From assembly GCF_024171925.1 (NCBI RefSeq), contig NZ_JAMTCO010000013.1, forward strand, positions 62,001-126,000: a stretch of DNA of 64,000 bases. The letters run 5' to 3'. Positions 43,752 to 51,305 of the stretch are shown in pieces. Under the pieces are notes generated by a model. It was not told the DNA's origin and did not search any database. It was given only the letters and a program-made list of their open reading frames with translations. Position numbers and translations under genes: made by a program. The stretch is from Actinokineospora diospyrosa (GTDB lineage: Bacteria; Actinomycetota; Actinomycetes; Mycobacteriales; Pseudonocardiaceae). Position 1 is the first letter of the stretch. Every line of letters starts with the position of its first letter.

Positions 43752-45245
43752 ATGGCAACCGTTCGGCCTACCGACAGCCCCGCGCAGCTCGCGGGCTCGC
43801 GGTACTGGCTCATCCTCGTCCTGCTCTGCGCCGCCCAGTTCATGGTGGCCCTCGACTTCTCGATCGTCAGCGTCGTGCTGCCGACCATCGGCGGGGAACT
43901 CGGCTTCGCGGTCTCGGACCTGCAGTGGGTCGTCACCGCGTTCGCCCTGCCCTGCGGTGGGTTCCTGCTGCTGTTCGGCCGACTCGGCGACCTGCTGGGC
44001 CGCCGCCGGATCTTCCTGGCCGGTCTCGCGCTGTTCACCCTCACCTCCCTGCTCGGCGGCCTGGCCACCTCGCCGTGGATGCTGCTGGCCGCCCGCGCGG
44101 GCCAGGGCCTCGGCGCGGCGATGATCGTGCCCTCCGGCATGGCCCTGATCACCACCTCCTTCCCCGAGGGGCCGCAGCGCGACCGCGCGCTCGGCGTCAA
44201 CGGCGCGCTCATCTCGCTGGGCTTCACCTCCGGCGTGGTGCTCGGCGGCGTCATCGGCGAGGCGCTGGACTGGCGCTGGACCATGCTGATCAACGTCCCG
44301 CTCGGCGCGCTCGTGCTGGTCGCGACCCCGCTGCTGATCGGCGAGAGCCGCAACGCGGGCGACACCTCGCTCGACGTGCCCGGCGCGATCACCGTCACCG
44401 GTGGTCTGCTCGCGGTCATCTTCGGTGTGGCCAGCGCCGAGAAGGACGGCTGGGCGGCGCCGACCACGCTGGTCGCCCTGGTGGTGGGGGTGCTGCTGCT
44501 CGCGGCGTTCCTGGCGATCGAGAAGCGGGCCAGGGCCCCGTTGGCGCCGTTGCACGTGTTGCGCCGCCCGACCGTCGGCTGGGGCAACCTCGGCGGTCTC
44601 ATCACCTTCTCGATGATCACGGCGACCGTGTTCCTGATGACGCTGTACATGCAGCGGGTGCTGGCGTTCAACCCGCTGCAGACCGGGCTGTCGTTCGCCT
44701 CGCTCGGGTTGGCCGCGGTCGTCGGCGGCGCGGCCGCCCCGCGCCTGGTCAAGTCGCTGCAGGGCCGCGGCGCGCTCGTGGTCGGTCTGGTGGTCCAGGG
44801 CATCGGCACCGGCATCCTGTTCTGGCTGTCCTCTTCGGACAGCACGGTGCTGCTGCTCGTCGGTACCGGCATCGCCGGGTTCGGCCACATGGTCGCCGTC
44901 GTCGCCTACTCGATCGTGGCGACCTCGGGTCTGCCCAACGAGGAACAGGGCCTGGCCTCGGGCCTGATCACCACCTCGCAGCTGGTCGGCCTGACCGTGG
45001 GCATCCCGGTGCTCAGCTCGATCGCCACCGGCGGGCTCACCTCGATCACCGACGACGCGACCCGGCTCACCGCCACCCTCGACGGCATCCAGGCGGGCGT
45101 GCTCACCGCGGCGGCGGTCATCGCCTTCGGCGTGCTCACCACGCTGTTGTTCTTGCGGGGCCGCAAGTCCGAGCCGGTGGTCCTCGCCGTGCCCGCGGAC
45201 ACGAGGGCGTCGGACTCCGAGTCCGAAGCCACGGTTGGCAGGTAG
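43752..45245 (+). CDS. MFS (DHA2) drug exporter
   Basis: 497 residues; a second EmrB/QacA-type antiporter in this cluster. Helix 1 contains FMVALDFSIVSVVLPTIGG, motif A is FGRLGDLLGRRRIF, motif C-like LGFTSGVVLGGVIGEALDWR follows, and the last part has LITTSQLVGLTVGIPVLSS. The aldo/keto reductase gene begins 8 nt after its stop. Divergent from the MmyB-type regulator, it is probably induced by the pathway product or an intermediate. Confidence 0.9.
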   Translation: MATVRPTDSPAQLAGSRYWLILVLLCAAQFMVALDFSIVSVVLPTIGGELGFAVSDLQWVVTAFALPCGGFLLLFGRLGDLLGRRRIFLAGLALFTLTSLLGGLATSPWMLLAARAGQGLGAAMIVPSGMALITTSFPEGPQRDRALGVNGALISLGFTSGVVLGGVIGEALDWRWTMLINVPLGALVLVATPLLIGESRNAGDTSLDVPGAITVTGGLLAVIFGVASAEKDGWAAPTTLVALVVGVLLLAAFLAIEKRARAPLAPLHVLRRPTVGWGNLGGLITFSMITATVFLMTLYMQRVLAFNPLQTGLSFASLGLAAVVGGAAAPRLVKSLQGRGALVVGLVVQGIGTGILFWLSSSDSTVLLLVGTGIAGFGHMVAVVAYSIVATSGLPNEEQGLASGLITTSQLVGLTVGIPVLSSIATGGLTSITDDATRLTATLDGIQAGVLTAAAVIAFGVLTTLLFLRGRKSEPVVLAVPADTRASDSESEATVGR

Positions 45246-45253
45246 ATCCGATC

Positions 45254-46291
45254 ATGCGAACCAAGTTCCTCGGCCGCAGCGGCCTGCAGGTGTCCGAACT
45301 GTCCTTTGGTGCCATGACCTTCGGTGGCAGCCACGGCTACCAGCACATCGGCCAGGTGCGCGGTGCGGAGGCGAAAGCCGTGGTGGCGCGGTGCGTGGAG
45401 GCGGGGATCAACCTGTTCGACACCGCCGACGTGTACTCCGGTGGGCGGTCCGAGGAGGTGCTGGGCGAGGCGTTGCGCGGCTTGCGCGACGAGGTCCTGG
45501 TGGCGACCAAGGTCCGCTGGGCGGTGGCGGGCAACGCCGGGCCCAACGACCAGGGCCTGTCGCGGCACCACATCGTGCGCTCGGTGGAGGCCAGCTTGCG
45601 CAGACTGGGCACCGACCACATCGATCTCTACCAGGTGCACGGCTGGGACGGGCGGACCCCGTGGGAGGAGACGTTGCGCGCGCTGGACGATCTGGTGCGC
45701 GCGGGCAAGGTCCGCTACCTCGGCGCGTCCAACCTGGCCGCCTGGCAGCTGACCCGGGCCCTGGGGATCAGTGAGCTGCACCGGTTGGAGCGCTTCGTCG
45801 GCCACCAGATCCAGTACAACCTGGTCAGCCGCGAGGCGGAGTGGGACCTGCTGCCGATGGCCGAGGAGTCCGGTGTGGGCATCACCTGCTGGAGCCCGTT
45901 GGCCGGTGGGTTGCTGACCGGGCACCAGCCGCCGGGGCAGACCCCGCCTGCCGGGACCCGGCGCGCGGTGGGCTACTTCGAGCCGCACGACACCAACCGC
46001 GCCTTCGACACGGTCTCGGTGCTGCGCAAGATCGCCGACAACCGGGGCGTCACACCGGCGCAGGTGGCGATCCGCTGGCTGCTGGAGCAACCGGGGGTGA
46101 GCTCGGTGATCCTCGGCGCGCGCGACTTGGCGCAGTTGGCGGACAACCTGGCCGCCACGACCTGGTCGCTCGACGACACCGAGCGGGCCGACCTGGACCT
46201 GGTCAGCTACTCCCCGCCGCCTTATCCGCACTGGCACCAGATGTCCACCAACGCCGCGCGCGTGGAATCGCCCGGCGGGCTCGACAACTAG
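45254..46291 (+). CDS. Aldo/keto reductase
   Basis: 345 residues from ATG 45254. The AKR catalytic tetrad is present: Asp and Tyr in INLFDTADVYSGGRSEE, Lys in VLVATKVRW and His in IDLYQVHGWDG. NADPH-binding residues are expected in the C-terminal VSSVILGARDLAQLADNL. It resembles the voltage-channel-beta/YajO-type AKR group. It follows the exporter by 8 nt and could reduce a ketone in the product. In A-factor-type pathways a reductase acts on the butenolide intermediate, so a role with the AfsA operon is conceivable but speculative. Confidence 0.9.
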   Translation: MRTKFLGRSGLQVSELSFGAMTFGGSHGYQHIGQVRGAEAKAVVARCVEAGINLFDTADVYSGGRSEEVLGEALRGLRDEVLVATKVRWAVAGNAGPNDQGLSRHHIVRSVEASLRRLGTDHIDLYQVHGWDGRTPWEETLRALDDLVRAGKVRYLGASNLAAWQLTRALGISELHRLERFVGHQIQYNLVSREAEWDLLPMAEESGVGITCWSPLAGGLLTGHQPPGQTPPAGTRRAVGYFEPHDTNRAFDTVSVLRKIADNRGVTPAQVAIRWLLEQPGVSSVILGARDLAQLADNLAATTWSLDDTERADLDLVSYSPPPYPHWHQMSTNAARVESPGGLDN

Positions 46292-46465
46292 TGGCGCGAC
46301 CCAGAACGTCGGCCAAGTCCATTCGGCCCACGACGTGCTTGGCGGTGTTGCCGCAAGCGCCCGAGTGCACCCAGTACGAGGGCGTTGCGCGCCTTGCCTG
46401 CCATGCCGATACGCGGCCAGCGTTCTGGGTCGGGCCACTAGTGGTATCGCGAAGTGGGTCACGCT

Positions 46466-46508
46466 GAGAAGGGCAATGCATCCACCCCAACGGAGCATTG
46501 CCCTTCTC
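46466..46508 (+). terminator. Perfect 14-bp hairpin after the aldo/keto reductase
   Basis: GAGAAGGGCAATGC (46466-46479) and GCATTGCCCTTCTC (46495-46508) pair perfectly around a 15-nt loop, without a following T-run. It is located between the reductase and the SARP gene and may end the first transcript or insulate the SARP promoter. The rest of 46292-46669 has no supported gene. Confidence 0.6.
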
Positions 46509-46626
46509 CCGCGGGCACGAGGAAAGTAGGGCGCGGTCAAGCGGCACCGGATTGGTCCTCGATCCGGTCGGTGAGTTTCGTCAGGACCATCCGGCGAATT
46601 GGTTTCTCTGATACGCTGGCGCAGGC

Positions 46627-46656
46627 TTGACACTCGGCGGGGGTCGACATTAATTC
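46627..46656 (+). promoter_or_regulatory. Promoter of the SARP gene
   Basis: TTGACA (46627-46632) and TAATTC (46651-46656) are separated by 18 bp, a near-consensus vegetative sigma promoter in an unusually AT-rich stretch for this window. Transcription would begin near 46663, only a few bases before ATG 46670, so the GGGGGAA site may be partly outside the message. Confidence 0.55.
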
Positions 46657-46669
46657 GTGGGGGAATTGC

Positions 46670-47581
46670 ATGCCAAGCTTATACGGGGTGGGTCGGGAAT
46701 TCGACGTCGACGGCGTGGTCGACTTCGCTGAATCAGAGGACCCGACCGGCGAGTTACCGTGGTCGACGGCTGCCGGGGTGCGGCTCGGCCTGCTCGGCCC
46801 GCTCACCGTCACCGTCGACGGGCGCGAGGTGCGCCCGAGCGCGGGCAAGCAGCGCCAGGTCCTCGCGCTGCTGGCGCTGCACCGCAACCGGGTGGTGCCG
46901 GTGGACTCGATCGTGCGCGAGGTGTGGCACGACAACCCGCCGCGGTCGGCGCTGACCGCGTTGCAGACCTACATCGGGCAGATCCGGCAGATGTTCGCCG
47001 AGTGCCTGCGCGTCGACCGCAAGGAGGTGGCCGCCAACCGGCTGGTCACCGAGGCGGACGGCTACCGCTTGCTGGTCGAGCCGCACGAGCTGGACCTGCA
47101 CACCTTCGAGACCAGGGTGGTCCGGGCGCGGGCGGGCATCGCGGTCGGCGACCTCGACGCGGCCCGGCGCGACCTGAGCACCGCGCTGCGCTGCTGGCGC
47201 GGCGACCCGCTCGACAACGTCAAGAAGGGCCCGATCCTGCACTGCTGGGCCCGGGGGGTGGCCGACCTGCGGCTGTCGATGCTCGAGCGCTGGATCGAGG
47301 TGAACATGGCGGGCGGGATGCACCGCGACATGCACGCCGAGATCACCCCGCTGTGCGCCGAGCACCCGCTGCACGAGGGCTTCCAGGCGCTGCTGATGAT
47401 GATCCTCTACCGCTGCGGCCGCAGCGCCGCCGCGCTGGATTCCTTTTTGCGCTTTCGCGCGCGAATCATGGACGAGCTCGGCGTGGAGCCGTCTCCGCGA
47501 TTGGTCGGTTTGTACCAGTCCATCCTGATCGGCGACACGGTCCACGAGCCGCTTTCAGCCACGGCCGTACCGGTGGCCTGA
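46670..47581 (+). CDS. SARP-family pathway-specific activator
   Basis: 303 residues, normal for a short SARP. After about 35 residues comes the OmpR-like winged helix (VRLGLLGPLTVTVDGREV, then KQRQVLALLALHRNRVVPVD and LTALQTYIGQIRQMF). The bacterial transcriptional activation domain follows (HELDLHTFETRVVRARAG, LRCWRGDPLDNVK, EHPLHEGFQALLMMILYRCG, MDELGVEPSPRLVGLYQSIL). SARPs bind 11-bp-spaced repeats and recruit RNA polymerase. Two such repeat sets with identical spacing lie at 42725-42751 and 47694-47720, so this protein probably activates both flanking operons. There is no ATPase or TPR extension, so it is not an AfsR-type large regulator. Confidence 0.92.
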   Translation: MPSLYGVGREFDVDGVVDFAESEDPTGELPWSTAAGVRLGLLGPLTVTVDGREVRPSAGKQRQVLALLALHRNRVVPVDSIVREVWHDNPPRSALTALQTYIGQIRQMFAECLRVDRKEVAANRLVTEADGYRLLVEPHELDLHTFETRVVRARAGIAVGDLDAARRDLSTALRCWRGDPLDNVKKGPILHCWARGVADLRLSMLERWIEVNMAGGMHRDMHAEITPLCAEHPLHEGFQALLMMILYRCGRSAAALDSFLRFRARIMDELGVEPSPRLVGLYQSILIGDTVHEPLSATAVPVA

Positions 47582-47693
47582 ATTCAACACGGATTTAGTC
47601 GGCACTGCGGGCGCGTATCGCCTGCGGTGCCGTCGCCATTTTCGGCGGTGCACTTTCATTGCGCGACGAAATCAAGTCGAAGGCGACCAATGG

Positions 47694-47740
47694 GTGAGAT
47701 CGGCTTGAGTTCCGGTTGAGCAGACCGGGACAGGCTTGGG
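47694..47740 (+). promoter_or_regulatory. SARP-box promoter of the AfsA operon
   Basis: GTGAG (47694-47698), TTGAG (47705-47709) and TTGAG (47716-47720) recur every 11 bp. Eight nt later GACAGGCTTGGG begins at 47729, giving a -10 candidate (cAGGCT). ATG-equivalent GTG 47783 follows after about 45 nt with GCGAGGAGACAAC. The layout duplicates that of the minus-strand promoter at 42711-42751 base for base in spacing, which supports both as targets of the SARP just upstream. Confidence 0.72.
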
Positions 47741-47782
47741 GAGCGAGAAACCCCAACCGAACGGCCACCGCGAGGAGACAAC

Positions 47783-48856
47783 GTGACGACCGCACTGGAC
47801 GGGCCGGACCTTTCCCCGGCGCTGGCCGGGCTGCGCTACCTGCGCACTGTGGACAGGTCCCTGCTGCACCGCAGTTCGCTCTCGGAGGTCTTCCTGACCG
47901 ACGCCAGGCGGGTGGGGGAGCGGCGCTACCTCGCCGCCGCGCAGCTGCCCCCGTCGCACGCCTACTACACCGACCACGCGCTGCGAGTGCCCGCCCCGGA
48001 CCCGTTGCTGCTGTTGGAGGTGGTGCGCCAAGCCGAGACCTACGGCGGGCACGCCTACTTCGCGGTGCCCGCCACGACCAAGTTCATCCTGCGGTCGTGG
48101 ACCGTGCGCCTGCCCGGCTTGCTGGCGGCGGGCGCGACCGGGTCCGACGCGGTGGCGCTGGACGTGCGCACCGGCGGCCGCCGGGGGCTGCCCGGCCGAC
48201 TACGGGCGTTGACCTACGACACCGCGGTGTACTTGGGCGGCGTCGCGGTGGGCGAGGTCGTCATCGACGTCGGCTACCTGTCCGGCGAGTCGTACCGGCA
48301 GCTGCGCGTGGACCGGCGCGGCGGGGCCGCCCCGCCGTCCTCTGTGGACATGGCGGTGCCCGCGCCTGGGGTGCCCGCGCGGTTGGTCGGCCGCGGCAAC
48401 CAGGCCAACGTGGTGCTGGCCGAGGCGGAGGTCGACGCCGAGCACGCGGTGGCCGCGCTGCGGGTGCCGGTGGACAACCGCAGCATGTTCGACCACGCCC
48501 AGGACCACGTGCCGGGGATGGTGCTGATGGAGGCGGCGCGGCAGCTGTGCCTGCTGGCGGGCGAGGACTACTTCGCCGCCTCCCCGGCGCGCACCGCGGT
48601 GGTGGGGTTCGACTTCTCCTTCAGCCGCTACGCCGAGCTCGACGCCTCCACCGCGATCACCCTGTTCCGGCCCACGAACGCCGAGCCGGTGCTGGCCGCC
48701 GCGCTACCCGACGTGCGCACCTACCCCGTGCAGTTCGCCCAGCACGGGGAGGCGATCGCGGTCGGCACCATGTCCACCGCCACGTTCACCACCGCCGCGC
48801 TCGCGGGCCCGGCGATCACCGCGGTACCGGTCGTGGCGCCGGGGGCCGGGCGATGA
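47783..48856 (+). CDS. AfsA-family hotdog protein, gamma-butyrolactone-type synthase
   Basis: 357 residues from GTG 47783 (GAGGAGACAAC upstream). Two AfsA repeats, each a hotdog unit: the first around DPLLLLEVVRQAETYGGHAY (about 73-92), the second around DNRSMFDHAQDHVPGMVLME then AARQL (about 231-255). AfsA, ScbA and BarX-type enzymes join a beta-ketoacyl chain from ACP or CoA to dihydroxyacetone phosphate, the first step of A-factor-like butyrolactones; MmfL does so for methylenomycin furans. It heads an eight-gene operon under an inferred SARP-box promoter that also encodes ketosynthases, an ACP and a HAD phosphatase. The product class is inferred as butyrolactone, butenolide or furan. AfsA-like domains of other roles cannot be excluded. 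Confidence 0.85.
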   Translation: MTTALDGPDLSPALAGLRYLRTVDRSLLHRSSLSEVFLTDARRVGERRYLAAAQLPPSHAYYTDHALRVPAPDPLLLLEVVRQAETYGGHAYFAVPATTKFILRSWTVRLPGLLAAGATGSDAVALDVRTGGRRGLPGRLRALTYDTAVYLGGVAVGEVVIDVGYLSGESYRQLRVDRRGGAAPPSSVDMAVPAPGVPARLVGRGNQANVVLAEAEVDAEHAVAALRVPVDNRSMFDHAQDHVPGMVLMEAARQLCLLAGEDYFAASPARTAVVGFDFSFSRYAELDASTAITLFRPTNAEPVLAAALPDVRTYPVQFAQHGEAIAVGTMSTATFTTAALAGPAITAVPVVAPGAGR

Positions 48857-49911
48857 GGATCGCTGGCCGGGTCGGCGTGACGGCCGCGGTCGCGCACTAC
48901 CCCGACACCGTCGAGAAGGCCGTCGACATGGTCGCGGCCGGGCGGATCACCGAGGAGGACGCGGCGGCCACCGGGGTCGAGCAGTTGCCCGTCGCCGAGG
49001 TGCCCGCGCCGCGGCTGGCCGTGGCGGCGGCGCGGACCGCGCTGGCCAGGGCAGGCTGGGACCCGACCCGGATCGGTCTGGCCCTGCACGCCTGGATCTA
49101 CCACCAGGGCCACGACTTCTGGTCCCCCGCGCACTACGTGGCCCACGAGTCGGGTGCCACCGAGGCGCTGCCGATGGGCGTGCAGCAGATGTGCAACGGC
49201 GGCGCGATGGCGGTCGAGGTGGCCGCTGCGCGGCTGCTGTCGGACCCGGCCACCGCGCGGGCGCTGGTCACCACCGGCGACCGGTTCGCCGCCCCCGGTT
49301 TCGACCGCTGGAAGGGCGACTACGGGCTCTGGTACGGCGACGCGGGCACCGCCCTGCTGCTGCACCGCGCCGACCCGGTCCAGCGGCCCGGTCCGCTGGA
49401 CCTGCTGTCGGTCACCTCGCTGGCCGCGCCCGCGCTGGAACTGATGCACCGCGGCGCCGACGAGTTCACCCCGGCACCGCGGGCCGAGGTGGACGTGCGG
49501 CGCACCAAGCGGGACTTCCTGCGCTCGGCGGGCAAAGAGGCGTTCGTCGACACGGTGCGCGCCAAGGTCGCGACCGTGCTGCGCCGGGGCTTGGACGAGG
49601 CAGGGGTCGCCGCGGACGACCCGCGTGTCACCACCGTGCTGCTGCCCCGCCTCGGCGCCACCGCGGCCCGCGACATCTACGGCCCGGTCGTGGGATCGGT
49701 CCTCGGCGCGCCGCTGGTCGACCCGGGCACCCGCACCGGGCACCTGGGCGCGGGCGACGTGCCCGCCAGCCTGGCCGACCTGCTCGACTCCGACCGGCTC
49801 GCCCCCGGTGCGATCGCCGTCCTGCTCGGCGCGGGCGGCGGCTTCACCTGGTCTTGCCTGGTGGTGCGGCGGACCGGCGAGCCGATCAGTACGGAAAGGA
49901 CAGAGAGATGA
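48853..49911 (+). CDS. KAS III-like enzyme with altered catalytic triad, possible acyltransferase
   Basis: 352 residues from ATG 48853, overlapping the AfsA stop (ATGA). The thiolase-fold N-half has a nucleophile Cys in MGVQQMCNGGAMAVEVAAA, and YGLWYGDAGTALLL marks the beta strand after it. In the C-half the FabH triad segments His-Gln-Ala-Asn and Asn-x-x-Ala-Ala are replaced by VLLPRLGATAARDIY and GHLGAGDVPASLADLL. A His and an Asp in that segment recall the KAS III-like acyltransferases of the DpsC/ChlB/CerJ group, so it may transfer an acyl starter rather than condense. Starter priming of the ACP chain is my inference. Confidence 0.8.
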   Translation: MRIAGRVGVTAAVAHYPDTVEKAVDMVAAGRITEEDAAATGVEQLPVAEVPAPRLAVAAARTALARAGWDPTRIGLALHAWIYHQGHDFWSPAHYVAHESGATEALPMGVQQMCNGGAMAVEVAAARLLSDPATARALVTTGDRFAAPGFDRWKGDYGLWYGDAGTALLLHRADPVQRPGPLDLLSVTSLAAPALELMHRGADEFTPAPRAEVDVRRTKRDFLRSAGKEAFVDTVRAKVATVLRRGLDEAGVAADDPRVTTVLLPRLGATAARDIYGPVVGSVLGAPLVDPGTRTGHLGAGDVPASLADLLDSDRLAPGAIAVLLGAGGGFTWSCLVVRRTGEPISTERTER

Positions 49912-50969
49912 GCCACCCGAACCGCGTCGGCCGCGGGGACGACCGCGCGCACCCGTCGCACCGGGCCGCGGTGGTCGACGGGCTCGGCGCGTGGCTGCCC
50001 GAGCGGGTCGTGGACAACCACGAGCTGGCCTCGGTGCTCGACACCTCCGACGAGTGGATCCGCTCGCGCACCGGGATCGGCACCCGGCACCTGGTGGCCG
50101 CCGGTGAGTCCACTTCGGACCTGGCGGTCGAGGCCGGGCGGCGGGCGCTGAAGTCCGCGGGCACCGCCCGGGTCGACGCGGTGGTGCTGGCCACCAGCAC
50201 ACCCGACCGCTCCTGCCCGGCGACCGCCCCCGAGGTGGCGTCCCGGCTGGGACTGGGCGGGGTGGCCGCGTTCGACGTGGCCGCGGTGTGCACCGGGTTC
50301 GTCTACGCGCTGCGGGTCGCGACCGGGTTGGTAGCCACCGGCTGCGACTCGGTGCTGGTGATCGGCGCGGACACCTTCTCCACCATCCTCGACCCTGCCG
50401 ACCGCACCACCCGGGCGATCTTCGGCGACGGCGCGGGCGCGGTGACGGTGCGCGCCGGGTCACCCGGGGAACCGGGCGCGCTGCTCGGGTTCGACCTGGG
50501 CAGCGACGGCGAGCTGGCGGACCTGATCGCGGTGGACGCCGGTGGATCGCGGCAGCGCTCCTCTGGAGTGCCCGCCGCCGAACGGGACCACTACTTCGCG
50601 ATGGACGGCAAGCCGGTGTTCCGGCACGCCGTGCTGCGGATGAGCGAGTCGACCAGGGCGGTGCGCGCCGCGGTCGGCTGGGACGCCGCCGACCGGCTGG
50701 TGGCCCACCAGGCCAACGCCCGCATCCTCGCCGCGGTCGGCGAGCAGTTGGACCTGGCCGACGAGCAGGTCGTGCGCAACCTCGACCGGGTCGGCAACAC
50801 CGTGGCCGCGTCGATCCCGGTGGCGCTGGCCGACGCCGTGGTGGACGGGGCGCTGCGCCCCGGGCACCGCACCCTGCTGTGCGGCTTCGGCGGGGGGCTG
50901 ACCTGGGGGTCGGCCGCGCTCGTCTGGCCGGACCTGACCGTCGAGGCACCGCCGCGACGGCTCCCGTGA
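49908..50969 (+). CDS. 3-oxoacyl-ACP synthase III (FabH-type)
   Basis: 353 residues from ATG 49908, overlapping the previous stop (ATGA). The full catalytic triad is visible: Cys in FDVAAVCTGFVYALRVA, His in RLVAHQANARILAAVG and Asn in RVGNTVAASIPVALADA. The usual FabH start GLGAWLPERVVDNHEL and DTSDEWIRSRTGIGTRHL are intact, and GFGGGLTWGSAALVW closes the fold. It would start chain building by condensing an acyl-CoA with malonyl-ACP, here presumably on the ACP encoded next. Together with the altered KAS III upstream it indicates a dedicated short-chain acyl supply. Confidence 0.9.
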   Translation: MSHPNRVGRGDDRAHPSHRAAVVDGLGAWLPERVVDNHELASVLDTSDEWIRSRTGIGTRHLVAAGESTSDLAVEAGRRALKSAGTARVDAVVLATSTPDRSCPATAPEVASRLGLGGVAAFDVAAVCTGFVYALRVATGLVATGCDSVLVIGADTFSTILDPADRTTRAIFGDGAGAVTVRAGSPGEPGALLGFDLGSDGELADLIAVDAGGSRQRSSGVPAAERDHYFAMDGKPVFRHAVLRMSESTRAVRAAVGWDAADRLVAHQANARILAAVGEQLDLADEQVVRNLDRVGNTVAASIPVALADAVVDGALRPGHRTLLCGFGGGLTWGSAALVWPDLTVEAPPRRLP

Positions 50970-50977
50970 GCACACCG

Positions 50978-50998
50978 ACCCAACACCCAACACCCAAC
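50978..50998 (+). repeat. Three perfect ACCCAAC heptamers in the ACP leader
   Basis: ACCCAAC repeats three times without error (50978-50998), within a 91-bp gap made almost only of A and C on the coding strand. The gap leads to AGGAGAC before the ACP start at 51061. An unstructured A/C leader would favour ACP translation; simple slippage is the other explanation. Confidence 0.6.
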
Positions 50999-51060
50999 AC
51001 CTGACACCGACGACACCCACACCGATGACGACACCCTGCACCCGACAGGAGACACCACTG

Positions 51061-51305
51061 TGAGCACCATCAAGGACCGCCTCGCCGAGCTGCTGCACGA
51101 CGACTTCGGCATCCCCCGCGCGGAACTGGCGGCGAACGGCACCTTCGAGGAGCTCGACGTCGACTCGCTGGTCCTCGTCGAGCTCGCCCTGAAGATCAAG
51201 AAGGAGTGGGGGGTGTTGCTCGCCGAGGGCGAGCTGGAGCCCACGCACACCCTCGACGACGCCGCGGCGCTGGTCGGGGCGAGGGCGAAGGGGGTGGCGG
51301 TGTGA
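51061..51305 (+). CDS. Acyl carrier protein
   Basis: 81 residues from GTG 51061 (CAGGAGACACCACT upstream). The phosphopantetheine serine is in ELDVDSLVLVELALKI (the DSL motif), and the protein has the usual four-helix length and an acidic helix 2. It is a dedicated ACP sitting between the KAS III and KAS II genes, so it should carry the growing acyl chain of this operon and present it to the AfsA protein. The stop overlaps the start of the KAS II gene (GTGA). Confidence 0.92.
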
